DNA from: Chloroflexota bacterium | GTDB taxonomy: Bacteria > Chloroflexota > UBA11872 > UBA12225 > JAJDUF01 | Direction: 5' to 3' | NCBI GenBank assembly: GCA_022826725.1 | Contig: JAJDUF010000010.1 | Location: forward strand, 186,001 to 250,000 | DNA: 64,000 nucleotides | Shown here: piece after piece, positions 1 through 9,102 of the stretch | Layout: every line of letters starts with the position of its first letter | Numbering within the stretch: position 1 is the stretch's first letter | Position numbers and translations under genes: made by a program | The notes under the pieces: generated by a model | What the model saw: only the letters and a program-made list of their open reading frames with translations | Database searches by the model: none | Told to the model about the DNA's origin: nothing

Positions 1-49
1 TGGCGAGCATCTCCTCGCGCTGTGCCTCGGTCGTTGATATGTAGTCCAC
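1..49 (-). CDS. gcvPA: Glycine dehydrogenase (decarboxylating) subunit 1, 5' end only
   Basis: The first 16 codons of a gene that runs off the left edge of the window. Read on the minus strand from a GTG at 49 they give MDYISTTEAQREEMLA, which matches the conserved GcvPA start (Y-I-x-x-T-x-x-x-R-x-E-M-L). A GGGAGG ribosome site lies 6 nt upstream. GcvPA is one half of the split P-protein that decarboxylates glycine and passes the aminomethyl group to the lipoyl arm of GcvH. The position downstream of gcvT and gcvH on the same strand supports the call. The fragment is short, so context carries much of the weight. Confidence 0.72.
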   Translation of the reverse strand, partial: MDYISTTEAQREEMLA

Positions 50-330
50 GTACTCCCTCCCACAGGAGAATGACCCGCTCACAGCGTCAGCAAGTGCGGT
101 GAAGTTCTAAGTTCTAATGCCAGCGGGTTTTCGTTGCAGATTCAAAGCTGCCGCAGTCACTTGTATCCGTCCTTCAGAACGGAGGGGCTGACTTTCCGGT
201 CCTGCGAACAGGTGGCAGAGATTCCGCAGAGGTCTACCGGGTAGGGAGCGTGAGGGCCACGTGTGCGACCATCGCCTCCTTAGCGCCAAGGACCTCTCAC
301 TGCACACCTCACGACGGAAACGACCACCCG
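50..330. other. Intergenic gap between gcvH and gcvPA
   Basis: 281 bases with no convincing gene. It holds a small direct repeat (TTCTAA twice, 106-117) and the gcvPA ribosome site at its left end. I looked for a glycine-riboswitch core or a T-tract hairpin on the minus strand and saw neither. Confidence 0.4.
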
Positions 331-717
331 CTACTCGTCCAGTGTACCGAGGAATTGCTCGTAGCCGTTGGCGTCGAGGAGTTGCTCTAGCTCGGCAAGG
401 TCCGCCGGTCGGACCTTAATCATCCAGCCCTCGCCATATGGCGCTTGATTCACTAGCTCGGGTTGCTCGGTCAGCGCGTCGTTGATCGCCTCGACCTCGC
501 CCGACAAGGGGGCGTAAAGCTCCGACGAGGCCTTCACCGAGTCAATCACGCCAAACGGCTCGAACTGCGCTACTTCCGTCCCGACGTCGGGCAGCTCGAC
601 GAACACCACGTCGCCAAGATGATCCTGGGCATAGTCGGTGATGCCGACAACGGCGATACCATCCTCCAAGCGCACCCACTCGTGCTCCTTGGTGTACTGA
701 CAGTCATCCGGGTACAT
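331..717 (-). CDS. gcvH: Glycine cleavage system H protein
   Basis: Lipoyl carrier protein of the glycine cleavage complex; it shuttles the aminomethyl arm between the P, T and L proteins in the cytosol. The 128-residue product has the usual family length. The E-H-E-W-V motif is at about 11-15, and the lipoyl-lysine motif D-S-V-K-A places the modified lysine at K62. The start is the ATG at 717, which has GGGAGGAG just upstream; an in-frame start 17 codons earlier has no ribosome site and would add a non-conserved tail. It lies 55 bp downstream of gcvT and upstream of gcvPA, so the three probably form one transcript. Confidence 0.95.
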   Translation of the reverse strand: MYPDDCQYTKEHEWVRLEDGIAVVGITDYAQDHLGDVVFVELPDVGTEVAQFEPFGVIDSVKASSELYAPLSGEVEAINDALTEQPELVNQAPYGEGWMIKVRPADLAELEQLLDANGYEQFLGTLDE

Positions 718-772
718 ACACTCCTCCCGCCGGTTGGTGATGGCGTGCTTGTTCGGGATTGATAGCAATGGT

Positions 773-1924
773 CTAGGTGGTAGTCCTCCTGCGGCGCCGG
801 GGACGGCGATAGAACGGTAACGGGACCACCTGCGCCGGGAAGGGCCGCCCGCGAATCTCGATTTCCAGGGCAGTGCCCGGTGCAGTGAGCGCGACCGGCA
901 CGTAGCCCATGCCGATACCGCGCTTCAACGTCGGCGAGTACCCGCCACTGGTCAGCCGGCCAACGCGCCGGTCCTCGTGCAAGATCGCGCATTCCTCGCG
1001 CGGGACCCCACGCCCCGTCAGGGCCAGCCCCACCAGGCGGCGCTGCACGCCGCCGGCGGCCTGTGCGGCCAAGACGGCGCTGCCGACAAACGGTCCCTTC
1101 TCGAAGCGGACGATGCGGTCCAGGCCGGCCTCCAGCGGCGTGGTGTGCTCGGTCAGCTCGTGACCGTACAGCGCCATCCCCGCCTCCAGCCGCAGGGTAT
1201 CCCGCGCCCCCAAGCCGCACGGTTTCAGGTCGGCCGCCGCCCCCGCGTCGAGGAGCGCCCGCCACACCGTCTTCGCAGCTGCAGCCGGGACACTCAACTC
1301 GAACCCGTACTCACCCGTGTAGCCGGTGCGCGAGATGATGGCCTCCACCCCGGCGACCGTGCCCCGCATGACCTGGTAATTGCGTAGGGTGACCGGGTCC
1401 GGCGCACAGACCGCTTGGGCGACGGAGCGCGCGCGCGGCCCTTGCAAAGCGAGCAATGTGCGCTCGGTGAGCCGGCGGCTCTCTACGGGGCCGCCGGCTG
1501 CCGGGCGCTCCGCCGCCTGGGCTTGCTCGGCGATCCAATCCCAGTCGCGGTCGGCGTTCGCCGCGTTGACGACCACAAAGTAGCCGTCCTGCTCCAGCCG
1601 GTAGACGATAATGTCGTCTACCACACCGCCGGACGGTAGGCAGAGCAGGGAATACTGCGCCGCCCCTACGGCCAGCTGCGAGACATCGTGGGTAGTTACC
1701 CACTGCAAGAGGTCCAGCGCACCAGGGCCGGTAAACCGGAACTGCCCCATATGACCAACATCGAAGAGGCCAACCCGCTGCCGGACCGCCTGATGCTCTG
1801 CGAGTACGCCGGTCGGGTATTGCACCGGCATCGCATAGCCGGCAAAGGGCACGACACGCGCACCGGCGGCCACGTGCGTTGCGTAGAGCGCCGTCCGCTT
1901 CAACGCCGCGGTTGCTCCATCCAT
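773..1924 (-). CDS. gcvT: Glycine cleavage system T protein (aminomethyltransferase)
   Basis: Transfers the methylene group from aminomethyl-GcvH to tetrahydrofolate and releases ammonia. The product is about 383 residues, close to the family norm of 365. It starts M-D-G-A-T-A-A-L-K-R-T-A-L and carries the family blocks F-D-V-G-H-M-G, the R-T-G-Y-T-G-E-x-G-F-E segment and the G-L-G-A-R-D-x-L-R-L-E-A-G-M motif, followed by the C-terminal barrel. I chose the ATG at 1924: the reading frame continues much further upstream but without conserved sequence. The ribosome site before 1924 is weak. The last ten residues are an Arg/Thr-rich tail unlike the family. First gene of the gcvT-gcvH-gcvPA operon. 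Confidence 0.94.
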   Translation of the reverse strand: MDGATAALKRTALYATHVAAGARVVPFAGYAMPVQYPTGVLAEHQAVRQRVGLFDVGHMGQFRFTGPGALDLLQWVTTHDVSQLAVGAAQYSLLCLPSGGVVDDIIVYRLEQDGYFVVVNAANADRDWDWIAEQAQAAERPAAGGPVESRRLTERTLLALQGPRARSVAQAVCAPDPVTLRNYQVMRGTVAGVEAIISRTGYTGEYGFELSVPAAAAKTVWRALLDAGAAADLKPCGLGARDTLRLEAGMALYGHELTEHTTPLEAGLDRIVRFEKGPFVGSAVLAAQAAGGVQRRLVGLALTGRGVPREECAILHEDRRVGRLTSGGYSPTLKRGIGMGYVPVALTAPGTALEIEIRGRPFPAQVVPLPFYRRPRRRRRTTT

Positions 1925-1987
1925 ACGAACTGCCAGGATACCATGTGATACGCCGCGACGCGGGCGGCTCGGATTAGAAGTGGCGGG

Positions 1988-2023
1988 TAGCCCCCCTATG
2001 GCCCCCCCGCTGCGGCGGGGGAA
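1988..2023. repeat. Dispersed GC-rich palindrome (family D) in the gcvT/asparaginase gap
   Basis: Sequence of the form GCCCCCCTATGG-CCCCCCCGC-TGCGGCGGGGG. Related copies are seen at 16724-16745 (partial), 34148-34184 (inverted) and 58591-58630, always outside genes. It occupies the divergent gap 1925-2170, which otherwise shows no clear promoter. Confidence 0.6.
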
Positions 2024-2170
2024 CGACCGGATTTCTCTTTCCCGTGATGGCCGGGGCCAGGAAGGGTACCGGGTGATTCGGCGTGGTACCCTGGCAGGGA
2101 GGAGCCACGCCCGCGCCGCCACTACCTCGCACGGCGCCGCGCGGGCGAGGACACCAAGCGAGACAACGCT

Positions 2171-3190
2171 ATGACCGCAGCACCGGAGCACCTGCCGCAG
2201 GTGCGGCTCATCGCCACCGGCGGTACGATTGCCAGTCGGCCCGACCCACGGACCGGCGCCGTCGGACCGGCGGTTGACCCTGCCGAGTTGATTGCCGCCG
2301 TGCCTGCGGTCGCCGACTATGCGACCGTGACCGGCGAGCCGTTCGCAGCGGTGGCAAGCTGGAACATGACTCCCGCGATGATGTTCGCGCTGGCGCAGCG
2401 GCTGGACGCGGTGCTCGCGGACCCGCAGATCGCCGGAGCCGTCGTCACGCACGGCACCGACACCGTCGAGGAAACGAGCTTCCTGGTTGACTTGGTGTTG
2501 CGGTCCGACAAGCCGGTGTGCTTTGCCGTGGCCCAGCGCCACGCCGCCGCGCCCGGCGCGGACGGACCAGCCAACCTGACCGCGGCCGTGCGCGTGGCGG
2601 CGGCGCCGGTAGCGCGAGGGCGGGGTGCGATGGTGGTGGCGAACGACGAGATTCACGCAGCCGTATCGGTTGTCAAGACGCACACAACGAACCCGGCCAC
2701 GTTTGCCTCGCCCGGCCACGGGCCGGCCGGCGTCGTTACCCCGAACGGCGTCCATTTCGCGGTACCGGCCAGCCCGCGGCAACCGCTGGACGTGGAGTGG
2801 GTGGAGTGGATCGAGGAGCGAGTGGCGCTGGTGAAGCTCGTTACCGGCATGGACGACCGGTTGCTACGCTGGCTCGTGGACGACGGTATTGCCGGGTTGG
2901 TGATCGAGGGATCGGGCGCCGGAAACGTGCCCGGAACGGCGGTGCCGGGGATCACGTATGCGCTAGACCGCGGTCTCCCGGTCGTACTCACCTCGCGCTG
3001 CCCCGCCGGGGCGCTCGCCCCCACCTATGGCACACCGGGCGGCGGGCGCACGCTACGGGACTTGGGCGTGATCGCCGGGGGCGAGTTGACCGGACCGAAG
3101 GCCCGCATCGCGCTGCTCGTTCTGCTCGGCCTGACCCAAGACCACGAACGGATCCGGCGCCACTTCGAGGGCGACCGTTATCCGCAGTAG
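2171..3190 (+). CDS. L-asparaginase (type I/II family)
   Basis: Predicted to hydrolyse L-asparagine to aspartate and ammonia. Near the N terminus A-T-G-G-T-I-A-S (T19) and further on H-G-T-D-T (H94-T98, T96) are the two threonine-containing signature loops of bacterial asparaginases. There is no signal peptide, so it is probably cytosolic. Length 339 residues is normal. The ATG at 2171 gives a protein that begins close to the conserved first strand (V-R-L-I-A-T-G-G); the ribosome site is poor. It is divergent from gcvT and is followed after 7 bases by the beta-propeller gene, which may be co-transcribed. Confidence 0.9.
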   Translation: MTAAPEHLPQVRLIATGGTIASRPDPRTGAVGPAVDPAELIAAVPAVADYATVTGEPFAAVASWNMTPAMMFALAQRLDAVLADPQIAGAVVTHGTDTVEETSFLVDLVLRSDKPVCFAVAQRHAAAPGADGPANLTAAVRVAAAPVARGRGAMVVANDEIHAAVSVVKTHTTNPATFASPGHGPAGVVTPNGVHFAVPASPRQPLDVEWVEWIEERVALVKLVTGMDDRLLRWLVDDGIAGLVIEGSGAGNVPGTAVPGITYALDRGLPVVLTSRCPAGALAPTYGTPGGGRTLRDLGVIAGGELTGPKARIALLVLLGLTQDHERIRRHFEGDRYPQ

Positions 3191-3197
3191 AGTATCA

Positions 3198-4241
3198 GTG
3201 ATGGCCAATGGCGAGCAGCCCCTGTTCGGTAGGCGCTTCACGATCATCAGCGCCGTCATCGTCGTGCTGGGCCTGATCTACCTCGTCCTGCGCTCCGACC
3301 CAGAGTTACGGCCTCGGCTGTACCCACCGGAGCCGGTAGCGATGGGACTGACGAACCCGCGGGCATTGGCAATCGGCGCAGACGGGCTGCTCTACGTTGC
3401 CGAGGCGGGCGACGGCGGCCAGACGAGCGGCCAAGTGAGCCGGATTACGGCGGAGGGCCAGCCGGAGGTGGTCGCGACGGGCCTGCCATCGAACCCGGAG
3501 CGTGGGCGGCTGCGCCCGGCCGGGCCTAGCTCGCTCTGGCCGCTGGACGGTGCGTTGCTGGTCGCTACCGGGTCTGCCGATGATGCGCTGCTCCGGGTGC
3601 GCCGCCAGCAGCCGAGCGTACCGGCCACGGATCTGCGGGCCGCGCTCGCCACGGTCGGGCTGACCGGCACACTGGCGCCGCTCGGTCTGGTGGGTGACGG
3701 GATGCAGGTGGTGGTCTTGGAGGCGGCGAGCGGAACGCTAGTGCGGCTCGACCTGCGCGAGCCGGGCAACCCACAGCCAACGGTGGTCGGGCGACTGCCG
3801 GCCGGCGTCAACGCGCTGAACCTGGCGCCGAGCGCCGACGGGGGGTGGCTGGTGGTGGACTTCGGCCCCATCCCTTACGAACAAGGCAGTGGCGCCGTCT
3901 GGCACGTCAACCCGGCGGGACAGGTAGAGCGGGTGGTAGAGGGCCTGACGATGCCGGTGGACGTGACGACCGGCGTTGCCGGCGAACTGTACGTGGTAGA
4001 GCTTTCCGCCTTCTACAACCGGCGCACCGACCGCTTCACGCCCGGCACCGGTCGGGTGATCCTGGCCCGACCTGGCGAGGGCGCCCGGCCGATGCTGGCG
4101 GACCTGGACTTTCCGACGGCGATTGTGCGCGGCGCCGACAACAATCTGTACTTTACGACGCACGGGGCGTTCGGCGAGCCGGGAAGCGGGGGGATTTCGC
4201 GCGTTCCGGCGCGGACGGGGTTTACTACGGTGACGCCCTGA
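3198..4241 (+). CDS. ScyD/ScyE-like beta-propeller protein, membrane-anchored
   Basis: 347 residues. A hydrophobic stretch at about 14-32 (T-I-I-S-A-V-I-V-V-L-G-L-I-Y-L-V-L) with no cleavage site looks like a signal anchor. The rest is built of repeated blade-like units (A-I-G-A-D-G-L-L-Y-V-A-E-A-G, G-A-V-W-H-V-N-P-A-G, G-E-L-Y-V-V-E-L-S), typical of NHL/SMP-30-like propellers and closest in feel to the ScyD/ScyE family. The propeller would face the outside. The substrate is unknown. Start is GTG 3198 or the adjacent ATG 3201. It is the last host-like, high-GC gene before the defence island. Confidence 0.7.
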   Translation: MMANGEQPLFGRRFTIISAVIVVLGLIYLVLRSDPELRPRLYPPEPVAMGLTNPRALAIGADGLLYVAEAGDGGQTSGQVSRITAEGQPEVVATGLPSNPERGRLRPAGPSSLWPLDGALLVATGSADDALLRVRRQQPSVPATDLRAALATVGLTGTLAPLGLVGDGMQVVVLEAASGTLVRLDLREPGNPQPTVVGRLPAGVNALNLAPSADGGWLVVDFGPIPYEQGSGAVWHVNPAGQVERVVEGLTMPVDVTTGVAGELYVVELSAFYNRRTDRFTPGTGRVILARPGEGARPMLADLDFPTAIVRGADNNLYFTTHGAFGEPGSGGISRVPARTGFTTVTP

Positions 4242-4304
4242 GCCGCCCTCCGAATCATCTTGGGTATCAATGTTCTACCGTTATAAGTTCAATAGGTACT
4301 ATCA

Positions 4305-4333
4305 TTGAAAGTTGCGTGGATTCGGAGTACATT
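4305..4333 (+). promoter_or_regulatory. Putative sigma-70 promoter of the CBASS operon
   Basis: TTGAAA (4305-4310), a 17-base spacer, then TACATT (4328-4333), 33 bases before the CD-NTase start codon at 4367. The surrounding bases are clearly more AT-rich than the flanking chromosome. An AGGGAAG sequence just before the ATG may serve as ribosome site. Confidence 0.5.
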
Positions 4334-4366
4334 TATGGTGGAAGATAGCGGTACTGAGGGAAGATC

Positions 4367-5245
4367 ATGACCATTCCAGAACCTCAACTCAGCAGATGGT
4401 CTGAACACGGATCCCAGGATGCATCTAAGCGCACCCATGAAACCATCAGGGGGATGCTGAATGTCTACAGATGGCCATCTGGAATGACCTACGATTTCTA
4501 TTTACAGGGATCATACCGGAACGATACCAACATAAGGGGAGACAGTGACGTCGATGTAGTACTAGAATCGACTTCGACCTTCCACTATGATGCAAGCTCA
4601 CTTTCGCAATATGATCAGAATAGACTCTCCGCATCTATCCAGCCGGCGACCTATAGTTGGAACGACTTCAGGCGCGAGACACTAAAGGCCCTCGAAAGTG
4701 GGTTCGGCAAGGATTCTGTGGCTCAGGGCAACAAGTCAATAAAGTTGAAGGCAGATCCGCCGAGGCTGGAAGCCGATGTTGTTGTCTGTGTAGAGCACAG
4801 GAGGTACACCAGCTACAATTCATATATCGAAGGAATTACCTTCCAGGTGTTGCGTGACAAGCGGTGGATAGTCAATCACCCGAAAGACCACTACAAGAAT
4901 GGTACCACCAAGAGCAGACGCACCTGGGACCGGTACAAACGGACTGTAAGAATGTTCAAAAATGCCCGAAACCACCTGGAGTCCATTGGTAGGATCAGGC
5001 CGGGTCTTGCTCCGTCATACTTTGTCGAGTGTCTGCTCTACAATGCACCAGACTCAGCGTTCCAACCCGGTTTTCAGGATACTTACTGCTCAGTTGTCAA
5101 CTGGATGAAGCAGGCCAATCTCGAGGGACTGGCCTGCCAGAATGGTCGGCAGTACCTATTCGGTCCATCTCCTGGGCAGTGGTCGGTTGCGGATGCCAAT
5201 GCCTTTGCGAGCCGTCTAGTGGAATTGTGGAATAATTGGAGTTGA
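4367..5245 (+). CDS. CBASS nucleotide cyclase (CD-NTase / SMODS nucleotidyltransferase)
   Basis: 292 residues. The nucleotidyltransferase fold is marked by G-S-Y (48-50) followed by D-S-D-V-D, giving catalytic aspartates D61 and D63, with a third acidic residue at D137 in L-E-A-D-V-V-V. This is the CD-NTase arrangement; the helical C terminus has the usual length. Family members make a cyclic di- or trinucleotide when phage infection is sensed. The next gene, ten bases downstream, encodes a Cap15-like effector, so the pair reads as a minimal type I CBASS. Base composition is lower in GC than neighbours, in keeping with transfer. Clade and product nucleotide cannot be told by eye. Confidence 0.87.
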   Translation: MTIPEPQLSRWSEHGSQDASKRTHETIRGMLNVYRWPSGMTYDFYLQGSYRNDTNIRGDSDVDVVLESTSTFHYDASSLSQYDQNRLSASIQPATYSWNDFRRETLKALESGFGKDSVAQGNKSIKLKADPPRLEADVVVCVEHRRYTSYNSYIEGITFQVLRDKRWIVNHPKDHYKNGTTKSRRTWDRYKRTVRMFKNARNHLESIGRIRPGLAPSYFVECLLYNAPDSAFQPGFQDTYCSVVNWMKQANLEGLACQNGRQYLFGPSPGQWSVADANAFASRLVELWNNWS

Positions 5246-5255
5246 CCTAGTACGT

Positions 5256-5834
5256 ATGCATTCTTATGACCTGGAGGGAAGAGGAAGGGTGGTGGTATTC
5301 CTCGCCACCGTCAGCGTCCCGCTAGTCTGGCTCCTTGATGTCGGGCTGGATGTCATCGGATTTGAGGCTCAGTGGTGGTTGAGTGTACCTTCGTTTGCAG
5401 GATTCTATTCGGCTCTCTACTGGATATTCGATCACTATGTTTGGAAATTAAATCTGTTGAGGAAGATCGGTCTCATTAAGGTTCCAGACTTAAATGGAAA
5501 TTGGGAAGGCAAGATTGAATCTTCTTATAGTCAGAGTGGGCCTGCCCAGCCCTTTTCGGTCACCATTCTACAGCGGTGGTCGAAGATAATCGTTAAACTT
5601 GAAACTAAGCGCTCCCGTTCATACAGCACTGCGGCGATTCTCAGAACCGATGATCTCCCCAATCCCGAACTCACCTACATGTATGTCAATGAACCCAAGG
5701 CAACTGCTCCGAATACGATGAACATGCATCGAGGTACCGCAATCCTCGAACTAGCAGACTCGGTTCTTGAGGGTGACTATTACACAGGCAGAGGAAGGGG
5801 AGAGGTCGGGACCATCAAGCTCAACAGAGTCTAG
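5256..5834 (+). CDS. cap15: CBASS effector Cap15-like (two TM segments plus beta-barrel)
   Basis: 192 residues with two hydrophobic segments at about 11-33 and 42-62, then a strand-rich domain from about residue 75 that opens D-L-N-G-N-W-E-G-K-I and ends E-G-D-Y-Y-T-G-R-G-R. That layout and these motifs are those of the SMODS-associated 2TM/beta-strand-rich effector (Cap15). In known cases the barrel binds the cyclic nucleotide, the protein oligomerises in the inner membrane and depolarises the cell. Downstream partner of the CD-NTase (10-base gap, weak ribosome site), same low GC. No Cap2/Cap3 or other ancillary gene follows. Confidence 0.85.
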   Translation: MHSYDLEGRGRVVVFLATVSVPLVWLLDVGLDVIGFEAQWWLSVPSFAGFYSALYWIFDHYVWKLNLLRKIGLIKVPDLNGNWEGKIESSYSQSGPAQPFSVTILQRWSKIIVKLETKRSRSYSTAAILRTDDLPNPELTYMYVNEPKATAPNTMNMHRGTAILELADSVLEGDYYTGRGRGEVGTIKLNRV

Positions 5835-5945
5835 CGGCAGTACCTCTGATCTCTCAATAATGCGCGTCCTGTCCATTCTCCCCATGCATGTTGATATTGA
5901 CATTGATGCACAGGATAGAAAGGATATCGGTATGCAGCAGGTACA

Positions 5946-6170
5946 TCAGTCGGCAAGCTCTACGCGACGGCTAGAGCCTGCTGCTCGTCGGGCATAGATG
6001 TCCGCGACCAGCGCGTCTATGTCCTCATCGGCCACTTCACCCCAGGCACCGACCAGTGCCAGCCCGCCCCGAGGGAAAGACGCGGTGAACGACTGCTGCT
6101 TGACCTCGACCTCGTCGGCGATGGCTTGCTTTCTGGATATTGTGGAGGGCGATTTCGAACGCTCAACCAT
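5946..6170 (-). CDS. Small hypothetical protein, possibly antitoxin-like
   Basis: Possible 74-residue gene starting 7 bases after the stop codon of the AbiJ-like gene, same strand. The C-terminal part, G-A-W-G-E-V-A-D-E-D-I-D-A-L-V-A-D-I-Y-A-R-R, resembles the tails of VapB-like antitoxins (acidic D-E-E-I-D-A-L-V-x-D-I-Y). Its downstream half is as GC-rich as the host chromosome, unlike the gene above it. There is no good ribosome site. It could be a real small gene co-transcribed with the HEPN protein or an old remnant that was here before the island arrived. Confidence 0.35.
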   Translation of the reverse strand: MVERSKSPSTISRKQAIADEVEVKQQSFTASFPRGGLALVGAWGEVADEDIDALVADIYARRAAGSSRRVELAD

Positions 6171-6177
6171 ACTACCA

Positions 6178-6984
6178 TTAGTCGAGACCGGGACTGACTG
6201 TTTGGTTCTGCTTTGCGAGAAAGGTACACACTGCACAGGCAATGCTGACTACCAGTTCCGCCTCGGCCACATCCACAGCTTGGGTTTCCCTGATATGTCG
6301 GGCGCGGTCAGAAGCGAAGCCCCATAATTTCTCGACAGCTGTATCGAGGGGCCTTGGCAGCTCAAGCTCGTTGACTAACCGACCAAGTGTATGGTTGGGT
6401 CGCCCGGTTACATCACGAGCTGTGGATTCAAGAGCCGCCATCACGTGCTGAATTGCACCAGTGACGTCTGGTTGTGGACGACGCGAGATGTCCCGGATGG
6501 CTTCTCCTATCTCATTCGCGGCCCCCGTGCGGCCTGTTTCAGTCAGAACGGTAACGGCTTCTCCGGTAGATTCAGTAAAGACGTCACCTCTGAACACGAT
6601 GCTCCCGTCCTGAATCTCCCATCCGATTCCTCTCTCGCGGAAGAACTGGTTGAGTCGGTCGGCGAATGTTGATGCATTGTTCCGATCGCGATAGGCAAGC
6701 TTCGCGTACAACGCTTCGGCGATGTCATAAACCTTGAACCAAGGACACTCTGCCATGAGATCGTTCACCTCACCCCATACGTTCGGATAGTCAGACCAGT
6801 TGGAACGATCTGGCGCCACAAGCAGAACTTGGCATATGACGTCGCGCATTGTTGTCGGAGTCATGCCCAAGGCCTTCACGATCATCAGTATGGCACCGCG
6901 CAGCATTTCAGGAGCATCTTCCCGTATGTAGATTTCAGCGTCAGGGAGACCATAACCGTATCGGTCCGAGAATGTCTCAGTCAT
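6178..6984 (-). CDS. AbiJ_NTD4/HEPN-type abortive infection protein
   Basis: 268 residues. The N-terminal F-S-D-R-Y-G-Y-G-L-P-D-A-E-I-Y-I-R and the later C-P-W-F-K-V-Y-D-I-A-E-A-L-Y resemble the AbiJ N-terminal domain 4, which precedes HEPN-type ribonuclease domains in abortive-infection proteins. The C-terminal helical part (A-I-Q-H-V-M-A-A-L-E-S through A-E-A-E-L-V-V-S-I-A) has the HEPN look; a candidate catalytic R/H cluster is R-A-R-H-I-R-E, not a clean R-x4-6-H. The ribosome site GAGGAGGA is excellent. Lower GC than the chromosome, convergent with the CBASS genes. Family call is by motif memory only. Confidence 0.62.
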   Translation of the reverse strand: MTETFSDRYGYGLPDAEIYIREDAPEMLRGAILMIVKALGMTPTTMRDVICQVLLVAPDRSNWSDYPNVWGEVNDLMAECPWFKVYDIAEALYAKLAYRDRNNASTFADRLNQFFRERGIGWEIQDGSIVFRGDVFTESTGEAVTVLTETGRTGAANEIGEAIRDISRRPQPDVTGAIQHVMAALESTARDVTGRPNHTLGRLVNELELPRPLDTAVEKLWGFASDRARHIRETQAVDVAEAELVVSIACAVCTFLAKQNQTVSPGLD

Positions 6985-7157
6985 GCTGTCCTCCTCTCAC
7001 AAACTCACCCAGTTGAACGCTGTCCTGGGAGGTGCCAGCCAGCGCTAACCTGCCTACGTGCAAGGATAGCCCTAGTGAGCAACTTTGATGGCGGATAGCG
7101 CCGGAACCACAGGTACGGGCACCGTGCCCGGTTCCCCAGCCGTGCTGCCTCCGCTGG

Positions 7158-7478
7158 TTAGGGGGCATAGGGCGTGCGGGTCATGACGATGCTGGTGATG
7201 TGCGCCACCAATTCGCCGTCAACCTCGCTGGCGGCTTTGGCCGCAATCCATTCGGGGTCGGCGCGGAAGGACTCCCAGGCGGCATCCATCGCGGCCTGGT
7301 CGGCAAACTCGCAGATGTAGATGAGCTGGCCGTCGTCGGCGCTTTCGGCGTGCTCCCAGAAGCCGATCACCTTGATGCCGTGGCGGGCGAACAGCCCCAT
7401 GGTGTGGTCGTTGAACCGGCGGTTGATGTTGGTCAGCTTGCCTGGCGCGGCGTCGTAGATGCGGAGCTCGTAGATCAT
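7158..7478 (-). CDS. NIPSNAP family protein
   Basis: 106 residues, M-I-Y-E-L-R-I-Y-D-A-A-P-G-K at the start and a ferredoxin-like alpha/beta pattern with F-A-D-Q-A-A-M-D-A-A-W-E-S-F, as in NIPSNAP domain proteins. The bacterial function is not established. The reading frame is open far upstream, but the ATG at 7478 is preceded by GGGAGGGGG and gives the normal domain start. First host-like gene to the right of the defence island; divergent from the threonine aldolase gene. Confidence 0.85.
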   Translation of the reverse strand: MIYELRIYDAAPGKLTNINRRFNDHTMGLFARHGIKVIGFWEHAESADDGQLIYICEFADQAAMDAAWESFRADPEWIAAKAASEVDGELVAHITSIVMTRTPYAP

Positions 7479-7674
7479 CGTGCGTCCCCCTCCCGGTGGC
7501 GACTGGTGGCGCGGCGCGTGGACCCGCACGGCATCGTACCATGCAGCGCGGTGAACGTGGCGGCCCACCGGCGGCCGATAGGGTAGAATCGCGCCGAGAC
7601 GGGAGCAGAGCTTGTCACCGGCCCCCTGGCCATGGGCGCTGAGGGGATGCGGCGCCGGAAGGAGCGGAGCACCG

Positions 7675-8736
<1,062 letters not shown>

Positions 8737-8756
8737 GGCCCGGCCGGGAGGTCCCG

Positions 8757-9092
8757 ATGAGCGGCAGCGACGACAGCGATCCGGTTGACATCCGCTACGA
8801 CAACGGCAACCAGCGGTTGGAAGTCACGTGGTCGGACGACCGGGAGACGGTCTACGGCTACGAGTTTCTGCGCTGGAACTGCCGGTGCGCCGCCTGTATT
8901 GGCGAGGGTGGCTACAAGGGGATGCTGGCCGAGATCACCGAGCTACGCCCGGAGCAATTCCGGGCAATCACGGCGATGGAGTTGGTCGGTTCCTACGGCA
9001 TTCGGCCCACCTGGTCCGATGGGCATAACACCGGCATCTACATGTTCGACCGGCTGCGGACTCTGAGCGATCCTGATTATTCCGCGCGCTAA
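8757..9092 (+). CDS. DUF971 (GBBH-like N-terminal) domain protein
   Basis: 111 residues with the domain core L-E-V-T-W-S-D-D-R, F-L-R-W-N-C-R-C-A-A-C and G-S-Y-G-I-R-P-T-W-S-D-G-H-N-T-G-I-Y. DUF971 proteins occur alone, or fused to gamma-butyrobetaine hydroxylase or ApbC/Mrp Fe-S carrier proteins; the lone form has no proven function. The cysteine cluster C-R-C-A-A-C could bind metal. Start taken as ATG 8757 with GGGAGG in front; an ATG at 8733 that overlaps the ltaE stop is the alternative. Probably co-transcribed with ltaE. Confidence 0.85.
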   Translation: MSGSDDSDPVDIRYDNGNQRLEVTWSDDRETVYGYEFLRWNCRCAACIGEGGYKGMLAEITELRPEQFRAITAMELVGSYGIRPTWSDGHNTGIYMFDRLRTLSDPDYSAR

Positions 9093-9102
9093 TGTCGCTG
9101 TG

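Noticed and set aside
1925..2170. Glycine riboswitch upstream of gcvT
   Set aside because: I looked for the conserved core and a tandem aptamer on the minus strand. Only a family D palindrome is there.
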